Notes under the pieces: model-generated
The model's database searches: none
What the model saw: only the letters and a program-made list of their open reading frames with translations
What the model was told of the DNA's origin: nothing
Assembly: GCA_028874995.1 (NCBI GenBank)
Contig: JAPPGM010000024.1
Coordinates: 1-39,671, forward strand
Length of the DNA stretch: 39,671 nucleotides
From: Gemmatimonadota bacterium
GTDB taxonomy: Bacteria > Gemmatimonadota > Gemmatimonadetes > Longimicrobiales > Gaopeijiaceae
Direction of reading: 5' to 3'
Shown here: one piece after another, positions 7,819-15,770 of the stretch
How positions within the stretch are numbered: position 1 is the stretch's first letter
Layout of the letters: the number at the start of each line of letters is the position of its first letter
Made by a program: the position numbers and the translations under genes

Positions 7819-8406
7819 GTGTCCGACCCCGAAGAACACCCGACTCCAGGCGAAGCCGACCCGTTCACGCCACTGATGGACGCCATCCGCGGCGGCTCCC
7901 AGTCGGCGCTGGCACGGTTGATGGATCAGTGCTGGCCGGAACTCGTGCGCTACGCCGCGCGCCAGGTCGGCGATCTCGACCTCGCCCGCGACATCGTGCA
8001 GGAGACCTTCATTCAGATCTGGGAGCGCAGGCGCGCATGGAAGCCACGGGGATCCGCGCGGGCCTACCTGTACCGCATCGTGCGCAACCTGGTCATCGAC
8101 GAGAAGCGGAAGCAGGCGGTTCGGCGGCGATGGCTGGCGACCCGGGACTCGCGCCCGGCCACACATGTCGTGACCCCCGACCAGGTCCTGGACGCGAAGC
8201 TGCTCACCGAAGTATTCGAGCGTGCCGTGGCGGCGCTCCCCGACCGTCGCCGCGAAGTCTTCGAGCTCGTCTTCCAGCGGGGACTCTCTCACGCGGAAGC
8301 GGCGAAGGTGATGGGCCTGTCGACGCAAACGGTGGCGAACCAGATGAGTGCCGCGCTTCGCGCCGTGCGGAAGACGGTCGCCGATTCGGGCGCGCTGGAG
8401 GGGTGA
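7819..8406 (+). CDS. ECF (extracytoplasmic function) RNA polymerase sigma factor
   Basis: Protein of 195 residues from the GTG at 7819. Region 2 is seen as LVRYAARQVGDLDLARDIVQ followed by ETFIQIWERR and LYRIVRNLVIDEKRK. Region 4 is ALPDRRREVFELVFQRGLSH with the helix-turn-helix AEAAKVMGLSTQTVANQM. It would direct RNA polymerase to its own target promoters when released by the FecR protein encoded next. A TTG at 7771 extends the frame by 16 residues, but those codons lie inside the duplicated leader, so GTG 7819 is preferred. The sigma, FecR, TonB-receptor order is the classic FecI-FecR-FecA layout, here in the style common in Bacteroidetes and related phyla. Confidence 0.92.
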   Translation: MSDPEEHPTPGEADPFTPLMDAIRGGSQSALARLMDQCWPELVRYAARQVGDLDLARDIVQETFIQIWERRRAWKPRGSARAYLYRIVRNLVIDEKRKQAVRRRWLATRDSRPATHVVTPDQVLDAKLLTEVFERAVAALPDRRREVFELVFQRGLSHAEAAKVMGLSTQTVANQMSAALRAVRKTVADSGALEG

Positions 8407-8466
8407 CATGGTAGTCATGGCGGGGTTCATTCGCTTGTCAGGGAAAACCCGGATTGGACGGGCCAC

Positions 8467-9504
8467 ATGAGACAGAAATTGCGAAAGATGGATGAATTGC
8501 TGCTCCGGCATCTGCACGGGCAGACGACGGAGGAAGAGAACCGGTCGGTCGAAGCCTGGCGCATCCGCACCGCAGACGCAGAAGGTGTTCTGGCCGACTA
8601 CCGCCGCCTGATTCAGGCCGGGGAGTGGGCGGACCGGGCGATCGACCCGGGCGACCCGCCGCCCGTTGAACAGCTGATCTGGCGGGCGGAGGCCCGGAGG
8701 GCGCAGCTGGCGGCACGCCCGCGGCCCGCGCGTACATGGCTCGGCCATCCCGGAACATGGATCACCGCGGCGGCGGCCGCCGTTGCCGGCTTCACCCTCT
8801 GGAACGTCTCGAGCGACACCGCCGGCCCAACGCGGAACGGTGCTGTCGCCGTCCGCGATTTCCTCACGACAGCGGACGAGACCGCCATGGTCCGCCTCGA
8901 CGACGGCAGCGTCGTCCGGCTCGGTCCCGAAAGCCGGCTGACCACCCCCGCGACCCACTCGGCGGATGTGCCCACGCGGCAGGTTACCCTCGAAGGGGAG
9001 GCATTCTTCTCCATCGCCGCAGACGAGGCCCGGCCGTTCGTCGTCACCACGGCCGCCGGCTCGGCTCGGGTACTCGGGACGCGCTTCCACCTTGCCGCCC
9101 AGGCCGACGAGCTGGCCGTCGTGGTCGTGGAGGGGCGGGTCGCGCTGGCCGGCCCGAACCAGGAGGTGGAGGTCGGCGCGGGACAGGCAACCCGCCTGGT
9201 GCGCGGGAGCGCGGAACCGGTTGCGGACGCTCCCCCGATCGAAGAGGTGGCGGACTGGCTCCGCGGTTTCCTGATCTTCCACGACACTCCGCTCGCGGTG
9301 GCGATGCGGGAGGTCGGGGAGCGGTATGGTGTGGAGTTCGAGATCGACGATTCCGCCCTGAAGGAAAGGACTCTGACGATGTGGTTCAACGGGAAGTCCC
9401 TCGAAGAGGTGATGACCGTCGTCTGCAGTGTGATCGACGCGCATTGCACCATCGGCCAGGCCGCGATCCGGATCGAGGCCCGAGATACCGGAGTGGAATC
9501 GTGA
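8467..9504 (+). CDS. FecR-family anti-sigma factor
   Basis: Protein of 345 residues. The cytoplasmic N-terminus (about 1-95) contains the sigma-binding helical region, including LLLRHLHGQTTEEENRSVEA. One membrane segment lies at about 96-113 (TWITAAAAAVAGFTLW). The periplasmic FecR domain at about 125-235 shows VRLDDGSVVRLGPESRL, LEGEAFFSIA and ARVLGTRFHL. The C-terminal 80 residues match the DUF4974/STN-like domain (FHDTPLAVAMREVGERYGVE). It should hold the ECF sigma factor inactive until the TonB receptor signals across the periplasm. An ATG at 8488 is an alternative start. The stop overlaps the GTG of the receptor gene (GTGA), implying coupled translation. Confidence 0.92.
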   Translation: MRQKLRKMDELLLRHLHGQTTEEENRSVEAWRIRTADAEGVLADYRRLIQAGEWADRAIDPGDPPPVEQLIWRAEARRAQLAARPRPARTWLGHPGTWITAAAAAVAGFTLWNVSSDTAGPTRNGAVAVRDFLTTADETAMVRLDDGSVVRLGPESRLTTPATHSADVPTRQVTLEGEAFFSIAADEARPFVVTTAAGSARVLGTRFHLAAQADELAVVVVEGRVALAGPNQEVEVGAGQATRLVRGSAEPVADAPPIEEVADWLRGFLIFHDTPLAVAMREVGERYGVEFEIDDSALKERTLTMWFNGKSLEEVMTVVCSVIDAHCTIGQAAIRIEARDTGVES

Positions 9505-12239
9505 GGGGCTGGAAAGCGCGCGGGGCAAGATCCCCCGACACCCGGCCGGCGATGCTCCCGACACGGGCAGGCCTGCTGGCCGCCCTCGCGCTCGTCACCT
9601 CCGTCATCGCGGCCCCTCTTGCCGCGCAGAAACCGCAGGAGGTCGCCCTGCTTCGCGGCCAGACCGGCGTCGAACCCGAACCGGGCTCCCTGCTCGCCAC
9701 CCCCGCCGGCCTCACCGTCGGCCAGCTGCCCCTCGCCGCGGCGCTCACCCGGCTCTCCGAGCGCTCGCGCGTCCAGATCGCCTTCAGCCCCAGCCTTCTC
9801 CCCACCGGCCACCAGGTCGCCTGCGAATGTGCCACGCTGAACATTGCGCGCGCCCTCGACCACATGCTGGAGGGCACCGAGCTGGGGTACGTCGAACTGG
9901 GACCCCAGGTGATCGTCGTCCCCTTGGCCCCACCCGAAGCGCCGCGCTTCGACGCGACCATCAGGGGCAGGGTCCGCACCGAGGTCGCGATTCCACTCGA
10001 GGACGCAACCGCCATCCTCCGCCCGGCGGGCGATTCCACCGGCGAGCGGATGGCCTTCACCGACGGGCTGGGCTTCTTCGCCTTCCACGACCTGGCCGCC
10101 GGCGCCTACGAGCTCACGGTCGGCCGCCTCGGCTACGCGGGCCACGACGAAGCTGTCACCGTAGCGCCCGGTGGCGTCGTCGAGGTCGGGATCGCACTGG
10201 CCGTGCGGCCGGTCCCGGTCGAGGGGATCCAGGTGGACGGTCTCGGCGAGCGCGACCGGGCGCGCTTCCGGGAGTCGGCGGCGGGCGCACCCATGGAGAT
10301 GGACCGCGCCGGTGTCCGGTCCATACCCGGCGCGGCCGAGGCCGACCCGGTCCGAACGGTCGACGCGCTACCGGGCGTCACCCGGGTGTCCGAGATCGGA
10401 GCCTCCTTCAATGTGCGCGGAGGCTCGGCGGACCAGAACCTGGTCCTGCTGGACGGCGTCCCCATCTTCAATCCCTTCCACATGCTCGGGATCTTCTCGG
10501 TCTTCAATGCCGACATGGTCAAGCGGACGCAACTGCGTTCGGGAGGCTTCGCGCCCGAGTACGGAGGCCGGGCGTCGTCGGTGCTTCTCGTCGAGAGCGA
10601 CCTGGGCGACGGGAAGTTCGGAGTCGACGCGGGACTCAGTCTCCTCACGGCGCGGCTCTCGGTTTCCGGGGGACTGCCGGAAGAGGTCAGGGACGGCTTC
10701 GGGCTGGCCGCCGCACGGTGGCGGATCTCCGGACGCCGCAGCTACGCCGACGTCCTGGCCAACCCGTTCCTGTCGGCCGACTTCCCCTACCACCTGAGGG
10801 ACCGGCAGTTCGGCTTCGAGGCCTGGACCAGGGGCGGAAGCCGGCTGGGGATCACCTACTATTCGGGGACGGATGCCTTCAATCTGACGGCCTACGAGCG
10901 CCTCGAACACTCTACGCGGAACCAGGAACTCCACCCTGAACAGGACGTCACCTGGCGTTGGGGGAACAGGGCTCTCGGCTTCTCCTGGACCCGTCCCGGC
11001 TCCAATGGAGGCTCGCTCGACGTCCACGGGTCGTACTCGCGCTTCGAGGGCGACTTCAACCTGTCCGAGTTCGGGTCGCCGATGCTGGAGACCGCGATTC
11101 GCCGACTGTCGCTGGGCGCGGACCTGGAGGTCAGGCCCACAGCGGCGTTCCGTTGGAAATCGGGCCTGGGCCTCGAGGCGCTGGAACATTCGGACGAGAG
11201 CAGAGGCGAACTGGAGTCGCTGGTCAGAAGCGGCCGGTCGACCGGCCTGGGGGCATCCGCCTATTCACAGTTCAACTGGTCTCCCAACCCGCGGTGGCTC
11301 ATGGAGGGCGGCCTTCGCCTGGACCACTGGTTCGACAGCGGGACCAGCACCTCGCCCCGAATCGCCCTCAAGCGCTTCCTGTGGGACGGGCGCTGGGCGG
11401 TGCGGCTGGACGCCGGACGCTACGTCCAGTTCCTGCAGTCGGTGCGGGACGAATCCCTGCCGATCGCGCTGGATTCGTGGGTGCTCGCGGGCAACGAAGT
11501 GACGCCGCTGGTCTCCCGCCAGTTCCAGGGGGGACTGGAAGGCTTCTTCGGCACCGATGACGAGTGGTTCGCCTCGGCGGTGGGATTCCATCGCGGCTAC
11601 GAAGGTCTGGCCACCAGAAACTGGGCCGACGACCCCGGCGTCCGGTCGGACGACTTCAAGTCGGGCACGGGAAGATCCTTCGGAGCCGAGTTCCTGCTGC
11701 GACGCGGCAAGGGCGCGACGAAAGGGTGGGTTTCGGTCTCCCTGCTGAAGGCGACGCGGAAATTCCCGCATCCGGGGCGCGCGGGCATCGACAACATCGT
11801 GCCGGCCGTCGAGTACGCTCCCGCCTTCGACCGCCGCCTGGCGCTGGACCTGGTCGTTCAGCGCCGGCTGCCCTGGAGCGTGGAGGGCGGGCTGCGCTGG
11901 AGCTTCGGCACCGGTCTCCCGTTCACCCGCCATGCGACGTACTCCGTCAATCCCCGGAGGATGATCGATCTGCGGCCCGGCGGCCGGGAGCAGGTGGTCT
12001 GGCTGGGCCCGAGGAACGGCGAACGGTATCCGGCGCATCATCGGCTCGACATCAGCCTGCGCAAGGTGATCCGGAAGCGCTGGGGCGTGGTGACCCCCTG
12101 GCTCAACGTGCTCAACGTGTACAACCGCAGGAACGTGGTGTTGTTCTACGAGTACATCGACTACTACGGACAAACCGGCCGCAGGGGCCTTTCGCTCGTG
12201 CCGATCCTTCCCACGCTCGGAGTGGAGGTGTCGTTCTGA
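9501..12239 (+). CDS. TonB-dependent transducer/receptor with STN domain (FecA-like)
   Basis: Outer-membrane receptor of 912 residues. After a signal peptide (about 22-42, ending PLAAQ) come an STN signalling domain at 75-140 (LPLAAALTRLSERSRVQIAF), a carboxypeptidase-regulatory-like beta domain at 150-235, a TonB plug at about 262-375 (FNVRGGSADQNLVLLDGVPI, then FAPEYGGRASSVLL) and a beta-barrel ending in a typical strand (GVEVSF) with a terminal Phe. The STN domain indicates that substrate binding is signalled to the FecR protein. The GTG at 9501 overlaps the fecR stop; ATG 9552 would also leave a complete signal peptide. The ligand cannot be told from sequence. The next gene starts on the last base of its stop codon. 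Confidence 0.93.
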   Translation: MRGWKARGARSPDTRPAMLPTRAGLLAALALVTSVIAAPLAAQKPQEVALLRGQTGVEPEPGSLLATPAGLTVGQLPLAAALTRLSERSRVQIAFSPSLLPTGHQVACECATLNIARALDHMLEGTELGYVELGPQVIVVPLAPPEAPRFDATIRGRVRTEVAIPLEDATAILRPAGDSTGERMAFTDGLGFFAFHDLAAGAYELTVGRLGYAGHDEAVTVAPGGVVEVGIALAVRPVPVEGIQVDGLGERDRARFRESAAGAPMEMDRAGVRSIPGAAEADPVRTVDALPGVTRVSEIGASFNVRGGSADQNLVLLDGVPIFNPFHMLGIFSVFNADMVKRTQLRSGGFAPEYGGRASSVLLVESDLGDGKFGVDAGLSLLTARLSVSGGLPEEVRDGFGLAAARWRISGRRSYADVLANPFLSADFPYHLRDRQFGFEAWTRGGSRLGITYYSGTDAFNLTAYERLEHSTRNQELHPEQDVTWRWGNRALGFSWTRPGSNGGSLDVHGSYSRFEGDFNLSEFGSPMLETAIRRLSLGADLEVRPTAAFRWKSGLGLEALEHSDESRGELESLVRSGRSTGLGASAYSQFNWSPNPRWLMEGGLRLDHWFDSGTSTSPRIALKRFLWDGRWAVRLDAGRYVQFLQSVRDESLPIALDSWVLAGNEVTPLVSRQFQGGLEGFFGTDDEWFASAVGFHRGYEGLATRNWADDPGVRSDDFKSGTGRSFGAEFLLRRGKGATKGWVSVSLLKATRKFPHPGRAGIDNIVPAVEYAPAFDRRLALDLVVQRRLPWSVEGGLRWSFGTGLPFTRHATYSVNPRRMIDLRPGGREQVVWLGPRNGERYPAHHRLDISLRKVIRKRWGVVTPWLNVLNVYNRRNVVLFYEYIDYYGQTGRRGLSLVPILPTLGVEVSF

Positions 12240-13189
12240 TGCGCCAATCATTTCGTGGTTCCCGCTGGCCGATCCCGGCGCTGCTGCCGCTGCTCGGCGC
12301 CTGCATCGTGGACTGGACCGAAGTCGGGGAACCGGCGCTCGTGATCGCGAGCGCGACCGTGGTCCTGACCGTCGACCCGATGGACTCGACCGTCCGGAGC
12401 ACCGATGTCCTGGCCTACCTCGTCCGCGACTCCGCGGACGACCGGGTCCAGGGAGCGTCAGTGCGCATCGTCGACCGGTCCGGGCGGTCGTTGCGGCTCG
12501 AGGAGCTGCCCAATTCGCGGGAGGTGTGCCGCCCGGAAGGCGCTACCGCGGAGGGGACCTGTTACGTCGCCTCGGTCCCATCCGCCTATTTCGAACCGCT
12601 CGCGGAGCTGTCCCTGCAAGTCGCCCTGCCCGACGGACGGCAGCTGTCCGGGACCAGCACGATACCCGGCCTCTTTCATGCCCTCACGACTGTCCTCCGG
12701 GACGGGCGCTGCCGCGCCGATCCGGAAACCAACTACAGGATCCGCTGGAACCCGATCCGAGGTGCCTGGGCCTACATCGCGGAAGCGGAGTTCAAGGGGC
12801 TCAGGCGCAACCTCTGGGATAGTCAGAAGCCGCTGTATCTCACCGCCGCCTGGATGGCCGCACCCCCCCACCGAATGGGGTTTCCCCGGACGCTGATCGA
12901 AGGCGACGTGCCGTTCAACGCACGCAAGGCGGCCCGCAGGCTGGAGTCGGGCCTGCCATGGGGGGTGACGGTCGACCTGGCCGTCGCGGCGATCGACCGG
13001 AACTGGGCCAACTGGATCCGTCCCGGCCAGGTCCACGTCGCCGGCAAGGTTCCCGTTCCCTCGGTGTTCGGCGACGGCACCGGCATGTTCGGGACCGCCG
13101 TGCGCTGGACGGCGACGATCGAATCGCGGGACGCCAAGGACGAGACGGGACTGGTGGATTGCGATATGGTGGGCGTGAGCTCCGGCTAG
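12239..13189 (+). CDS. Receptor-associated lipoprotein, DUF4249-like
   Basis: Protein of 316 residues. The N-terminus PALLPLLGACIVDW has a lipobox, so it is likely a lipoprotein at the outer membrane. The next segment (LVIASATVVLTVDPMDSTVR) and a beta-rich region with two cysteines (REVCRPEG, GTCYVASV) resemble the carboxy-regulatory first half of DUF4249 proteins, which accompany TonB receptors in Bacteroidetes. The match is by pattern and gene position only. Its ATG shares the last A of the receptor stop (TGATG), so it is almost certainly translated with the receptor and may form a lid or auxiliary subunit. Confidence 0.75.
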   Translation: MRQSFRGSRWPIPALLPLLGACIVDWTEVGEPALVIASATVVLTVDPMDSTVRSTDVLAYLVRDSADDRVQGASVRIVDRSGRSLRLEELPNSREVCRPEGATAEGTCYVASVPSAYFEPLAELSLQVALPDGRQLSGTSTIPGLFHALTTVLRDGRCRADPETNYRIRWNPIRGAWAYIAEAEFKGLRRNLWDSQKPLYLTAAWMAAPPHRMGFPRTLIEGDVPFNARKAARRLESGLPWGVTVDLAVAAIDRNWANWIRPGQVHVAGKVPVPSVFGDGTGMFGTAVRWTATIESRDAKDETGLVDCDMVGVSSG

Positions 13190-13209
13190 CCAGGGACACC
13201 CTAGTCTGT

Positions 13210-13233
13210 GACAGATTCTACCATGAATCTGTC
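13210..13233. repeat. Inverted repeat GACAGATTC, first copy
   Basis: Perfect 9-base inverted repeat: GACAGATTC at 13210-13218 and GAATCTGTC at 13225-13233, separated by six bases. It lies 21 bases after the stop of the DUF4249-like gene. It could act as an RNA hairpin at the operon end or as an operator for the next gene. No T-run follows immediately, so a simple intrinsic terminator is not well supported. Confidence 0.7.
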
Positions 13234-13290
13234 CAAGGGATCCGTTTTTCGGACTCGTTGACCGCCTCCGTCTACACCAGCATCCGTCTC

Positions 13291-13332
13291 CGTGACAGAT
13301 TCTATGTGGAATCTGACCGCGAATCTGTCACG
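13291..13332. repeat. Inverted repeat GACAGATTC, second, compound copy
   Basis: CGTGACAGATTC (13291-13302) is the exact reverse complement of GAATCTGTCACG (13321-13332), a 12-base perfect arm. A further half-site GAATCTG at 13309-13315 lies inside, so two alternative hairpins are possible. It uses the same arm sequence as the copy about 84 bases upstream and lies 64 bases before the next start codon. Confidence 0.75.
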
Positions 13333-13396
13333 ACCCGGGCGTTCGTCTCGCTGGCAGGGTTCTGGCGATCAGTATGGCGAACCGTTACGGTGTGCC

Positions 13397-15103
13397 ATGC
13401 CAACGAAGACACGTGTCGCCACCGCCCTCCTCGCGGCCACCACCCCACTCGTGGCCGCGACCGCCGCCCCGCACCCCACCGCGGCGCAGCAGACACCGTC
13501 GCGCGTGCTGGTCGCGACCCACGCCGTGTGCCGCGCGGGACCCTCCCGCACGGCCGAGGTGGTCGCGCTCCTCGTCCCGCGGGGGAACCGTGGCGGACTC
13601 GGACAGCGGATCGCCCCGCTGCAAGCCGTCACCAGCACCACGGGCGAGGTCTGGTTCCAGATCAGCCCCGCGGACCTCAAGTGGGCCGACGCGGATGACG
13701 GTTGCTGGCTCTCCCAATCGGTTCTCCCTCCGTCCCATGGTCCCGAAGCCGATCTGCTGACCATCGCGGACCGGCTTCTCGGCGCGCCGGAGGGACGGCC
13801 GCTCACACAGTGGGTGGCCGCGCACAACCTCTTCCTGCACCGGTGGCACCGCGAGATGGTGGACGCTTCGGCCCTCTTGAGCCTGAGGCGTCTGGAGCTG
13901 CTGGACCGCGCGATGTCGGCCGTGGGCGAACCCGGGCGGCATCAGCCGGGTCCGGACCATCTCGATCCCCTGGTCCGCGCCTGGGTCGAGTCGCTCGGCG
14001 ACCAGGTGGTGTATTCCTCCAGGTACACCCGGAACAGTTGGAAGGTGAGCCGCGAGGCGTTCGAGGCCCTCCACGACGCGAACCGGAACGACTCCGTGGC
14101 CGACGAGATCCTGCGCAGGGCCGCCGAGGCTCCATCGCTCACACGGGCGCGGCAACCCGACCGCTTCGGACCTCCGTCACCGGCCCGGGCGCGGCCGATG
14201 GCCATCATCGTCCCCGACGCCACCTGCCGCCGCGAGCCGTTGCCGGACGCCCGGGTCTCGTGGACGGCCCCGCTGGACCACCACTTCTCCAGCGACCGGG
14301 CCGACACCGTCGTGGCCGGCGTACGGTGGACCCTGGTGTCCCGCTCAGGCTGCTGGGTGCAGGCGTCACTCACCGCACCCGGCGACACCGACGAACATGT
14401 CCTCCGCATCGCCGAGAGCTACTTCGCCGCCCCCGAGCGACGGTCCCGGGAGTACCTCCTGCGGGTCTACAACGTCCTCTCCAGCCGACGTCACGGCCAT
14501 GCGGACGCCGTGGAAAGGTCCCCCATTCTGAGCCTGCGGCGGATGGAACTGCTGGAAAGGGGGTTCGCGGCCGATGCGTGGAGCGTGGACCCCCTCACCC
14601 TGGCGGTGATCCGGACCAGGGATGCGGAACTCCGCTACTACGAGCCCGCGGGTGGCTGGTCTCTGCGCGACGAAGCCGTGCTAAACCTGTACGAACGTTA
14701 CCGCGGCCAGCCCGAAGCGCACGAGATTCTCTGGCGCATCGCGAGCGCTCCGGCCCTGCACGACTGCGAAGGGGACCTGGCTTGTTTCATTCAGGCGGCA
14801 GTCCTGAACCGCGTGGCCAGGTACTGGGCCGACTACCCGGAGGGGCCCCGCGTGACGGATGCCGTGGCGCGGGCGGTCACCCGTCTGAGCCACGATCTCG
14901 AAGGGTGCCGCGCCGCGCGGGACGCCGAGGAGGGGTCCCGTGAGGCGCGATGGCTGGAAGGGGTGGGATGGGAGGAGCGGGGAGCGGAAGCCGTGCGGCA
15001 GCTCCGGGCCACGCTGAGCGATGTGCGGGAGGCCGCCAAGGCACCCCTCGCGCGGTTCCTGGATGACCTCGAGCGCTGCGCGGCGGAGTTGGGGGAGCGG
15101 TAG
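13397..15103 (+). CDS. Periplasmic protein with two SH3-like domains
   Basis: Protein of 568 residues that I cannot name. A signal peptide covers about residues 1-32 (RVATALLAATTPLVAATAAP then TAAQQ). Two bacterial SH3-like segments are visible. The first is at about 36-110 (VLVATHAVCRAGPSRTAEVV to GCWLSQSVL); the second is at about 270-335 (IIVPDATCRREPLPDARVSW to SGCWVQASL). Each is followed by a similar alpha-helical region (LSLRRLELLDRAMSAVGE and LSLRRMELLERGFAAD), so the protein looks like an internal duplication of an SH3-plus-helical unit. The C-terminal 80 residues are helical. SH3-like domains often bind peptidoglycan or peptides; the function here is unknown. ATG 13397 is chosen because it leaves a complete signal peptide. 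Confidence 0.82.
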   Translation: MPTKTRVATALLAATTPLVAATAAPHPTAAQQTPSRVLVATHAVCRAGPSRTAEVVALLVPRGNRGGLGQRIAPLQAVTSTTGEVWFQISPADLKWADADDGCWLSQSVLPPSHGPEADLLTIADRLLGAPEGRPLTQWVAAHNLFLHRWHREMVDASALLSLRRLELLDRAMSAVGEPGRHQPGPDHLDPLVRAWVESLGDQVVYSSRYTRNSWKVSREAFEALHDANRNDSVADEILRRAAEAPSLTRARQPDRFGPPSPARARPMAIIVPDATCRREPLPDARVSWTAPLDHHFSSDRADTVVAGVRWTLVSRSGCWVQASLTAPGDTDEHVLRIAESYFAAPERRSREYLLRVYNVLSSRRHGHADAVERSPILSLRRMELLERGFAADAWSVDPLTLAVIRTRDAELRYYEPAGGWSLRDEAVLNLYERYRGQPEAHEILWRIASAPALHDCEGDLACFIQAAVLNRVARYWADYPEGPRVTDAVARAVTRLSHDLEGCRAARDAEEGSREARWLEGVGWEERGAEAVRQLRATLSDVREAAKAPLARFLDDLERCAAELGER

Positions 15104-15126
15104 CCCCGCGACTGACAGTCCCTCGC

Positions 15127-15522
15127 TCAACACCCGCAACCTACTTCGGTTCCCGCCTGGCAGACCTCTCCCTCGGTCGCGTAGCCGTCGCGCTTCCACC
15201 AGTCGAGTCCCCCCATCAGCTCGCGGACCTGGAATCCCAGGGTCAGCAGCTTCAGCGCGGTCTTCGTGGAAGCATTGCAGCCGATGCCGTCGCAGTAGCA
15301 CACGTAGAGCTTCGATTGGTCGAGCGAACCCGCGGAGCTCTCGTCGATTTCGCGGTGCGGCAGGTTGATCGATCCCGGTATGCGCTCGCGGGCGTACGCC
15401 TCGGCGGACCGACCGTCGATCACGACGACGGGCTCGTTTCGGGTGAGGGCTTCGTGGAGGTCCCATGAATCCGTTTCGAAGGCGAGTTTTGTCTTGTAGT
15501 GGTTCAGCTGGTCGATGTTCAT
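15127..15522 (-). CDS. Rhodanese-like sulfurtransferase with a cysteine-rich tail
   Basis: Protein of 131 residues, a single rhodanese domain without signal peptide. Family features are VVVIDGRSAEAYARERIPGS followed by INLPH (about 31-55), an active-site loop YCDGIGCNAS with Cys77 as probable persulfide carrier and a second Cys82 in the loop, and the closing GGLDWWKRDGY. The C-terminus is unusual: VCQAGTEVGCGC adds three cysteines in the last eleven residues. Upstream in-frame codons extend the frame to 15627, but the MNIDQL start at 15522 is the natural domain boundary. It is convergent with the SH3 protein gene and divergent from the DUF1684 gene. Confidence 0.87.
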   Translation of the reverse strand: MNIDQLNHYKTKLAFETDSWDLHEALTRNEPVVVIDGRSAEAYARERIPGSINLPHREIDESSAGSLDQSKLYVCYCDGIGCNASTKTALKLLTLGFQVRELMGGLDWWKRDGYATEGEVCQAGTEVGCGC

Positions 15523-15681
15523 GGGCCGTTCGGTTTTCGGACAGGGTTTGTGAGTACGAGATGCGTGGCAGATCGTGAGGCACACCAAGCAAAGATGCGA
15601 ACGATTCCCGCGGCAGAAAACCGCCACGAACGACTACCTGCCTGTATCCCGGGGCGCGGCGGCACCGAGCCGATCCGACGG

Positions 15682-15701
15682 ATGTCAACTGCGCTTGTCA
15701 A
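15682..15701 (+). repeat. Single AT-rich unit related to the 21-base elements
   Basis: ATGTCAACTGCGCTTGTCAA matches 16 of 20 positions of the first unit of the element at 22964 (ATGTGAAGTGTACTTGTCAA). It lies in the 248-base interval between the divergent rhodanese and DUF1684 genes. A second TTGTCA follows at 15703, but no complete second unit is present. The relation is suggestive rather than certain. Confidence 0.4.
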
Positions 15702-15770
15702 CTTGTCATGTCGGGATTACATCTTCGCTGATTCCGTCTTCCGGATCTCCATGAACCCGACGGCAAAACG

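Noticed and set aside
8736-9500. N-terminal extension of the TonB receptor frame upstream of 9501
   Set aside because: It is the out-of-frame shadow of fecR; the receptor signal peptide and a 4-base GTGA overlap place the start at 9501 (or 9552).
7519-9564. Long open frame of 681 codons on the minus strand opposite the sigma factor and fecR
   Set aside because: It lies opposite two clear genes, has Arg/Pro-rich shadow composition and no recognisable domain; high GC content keeps stops rare.
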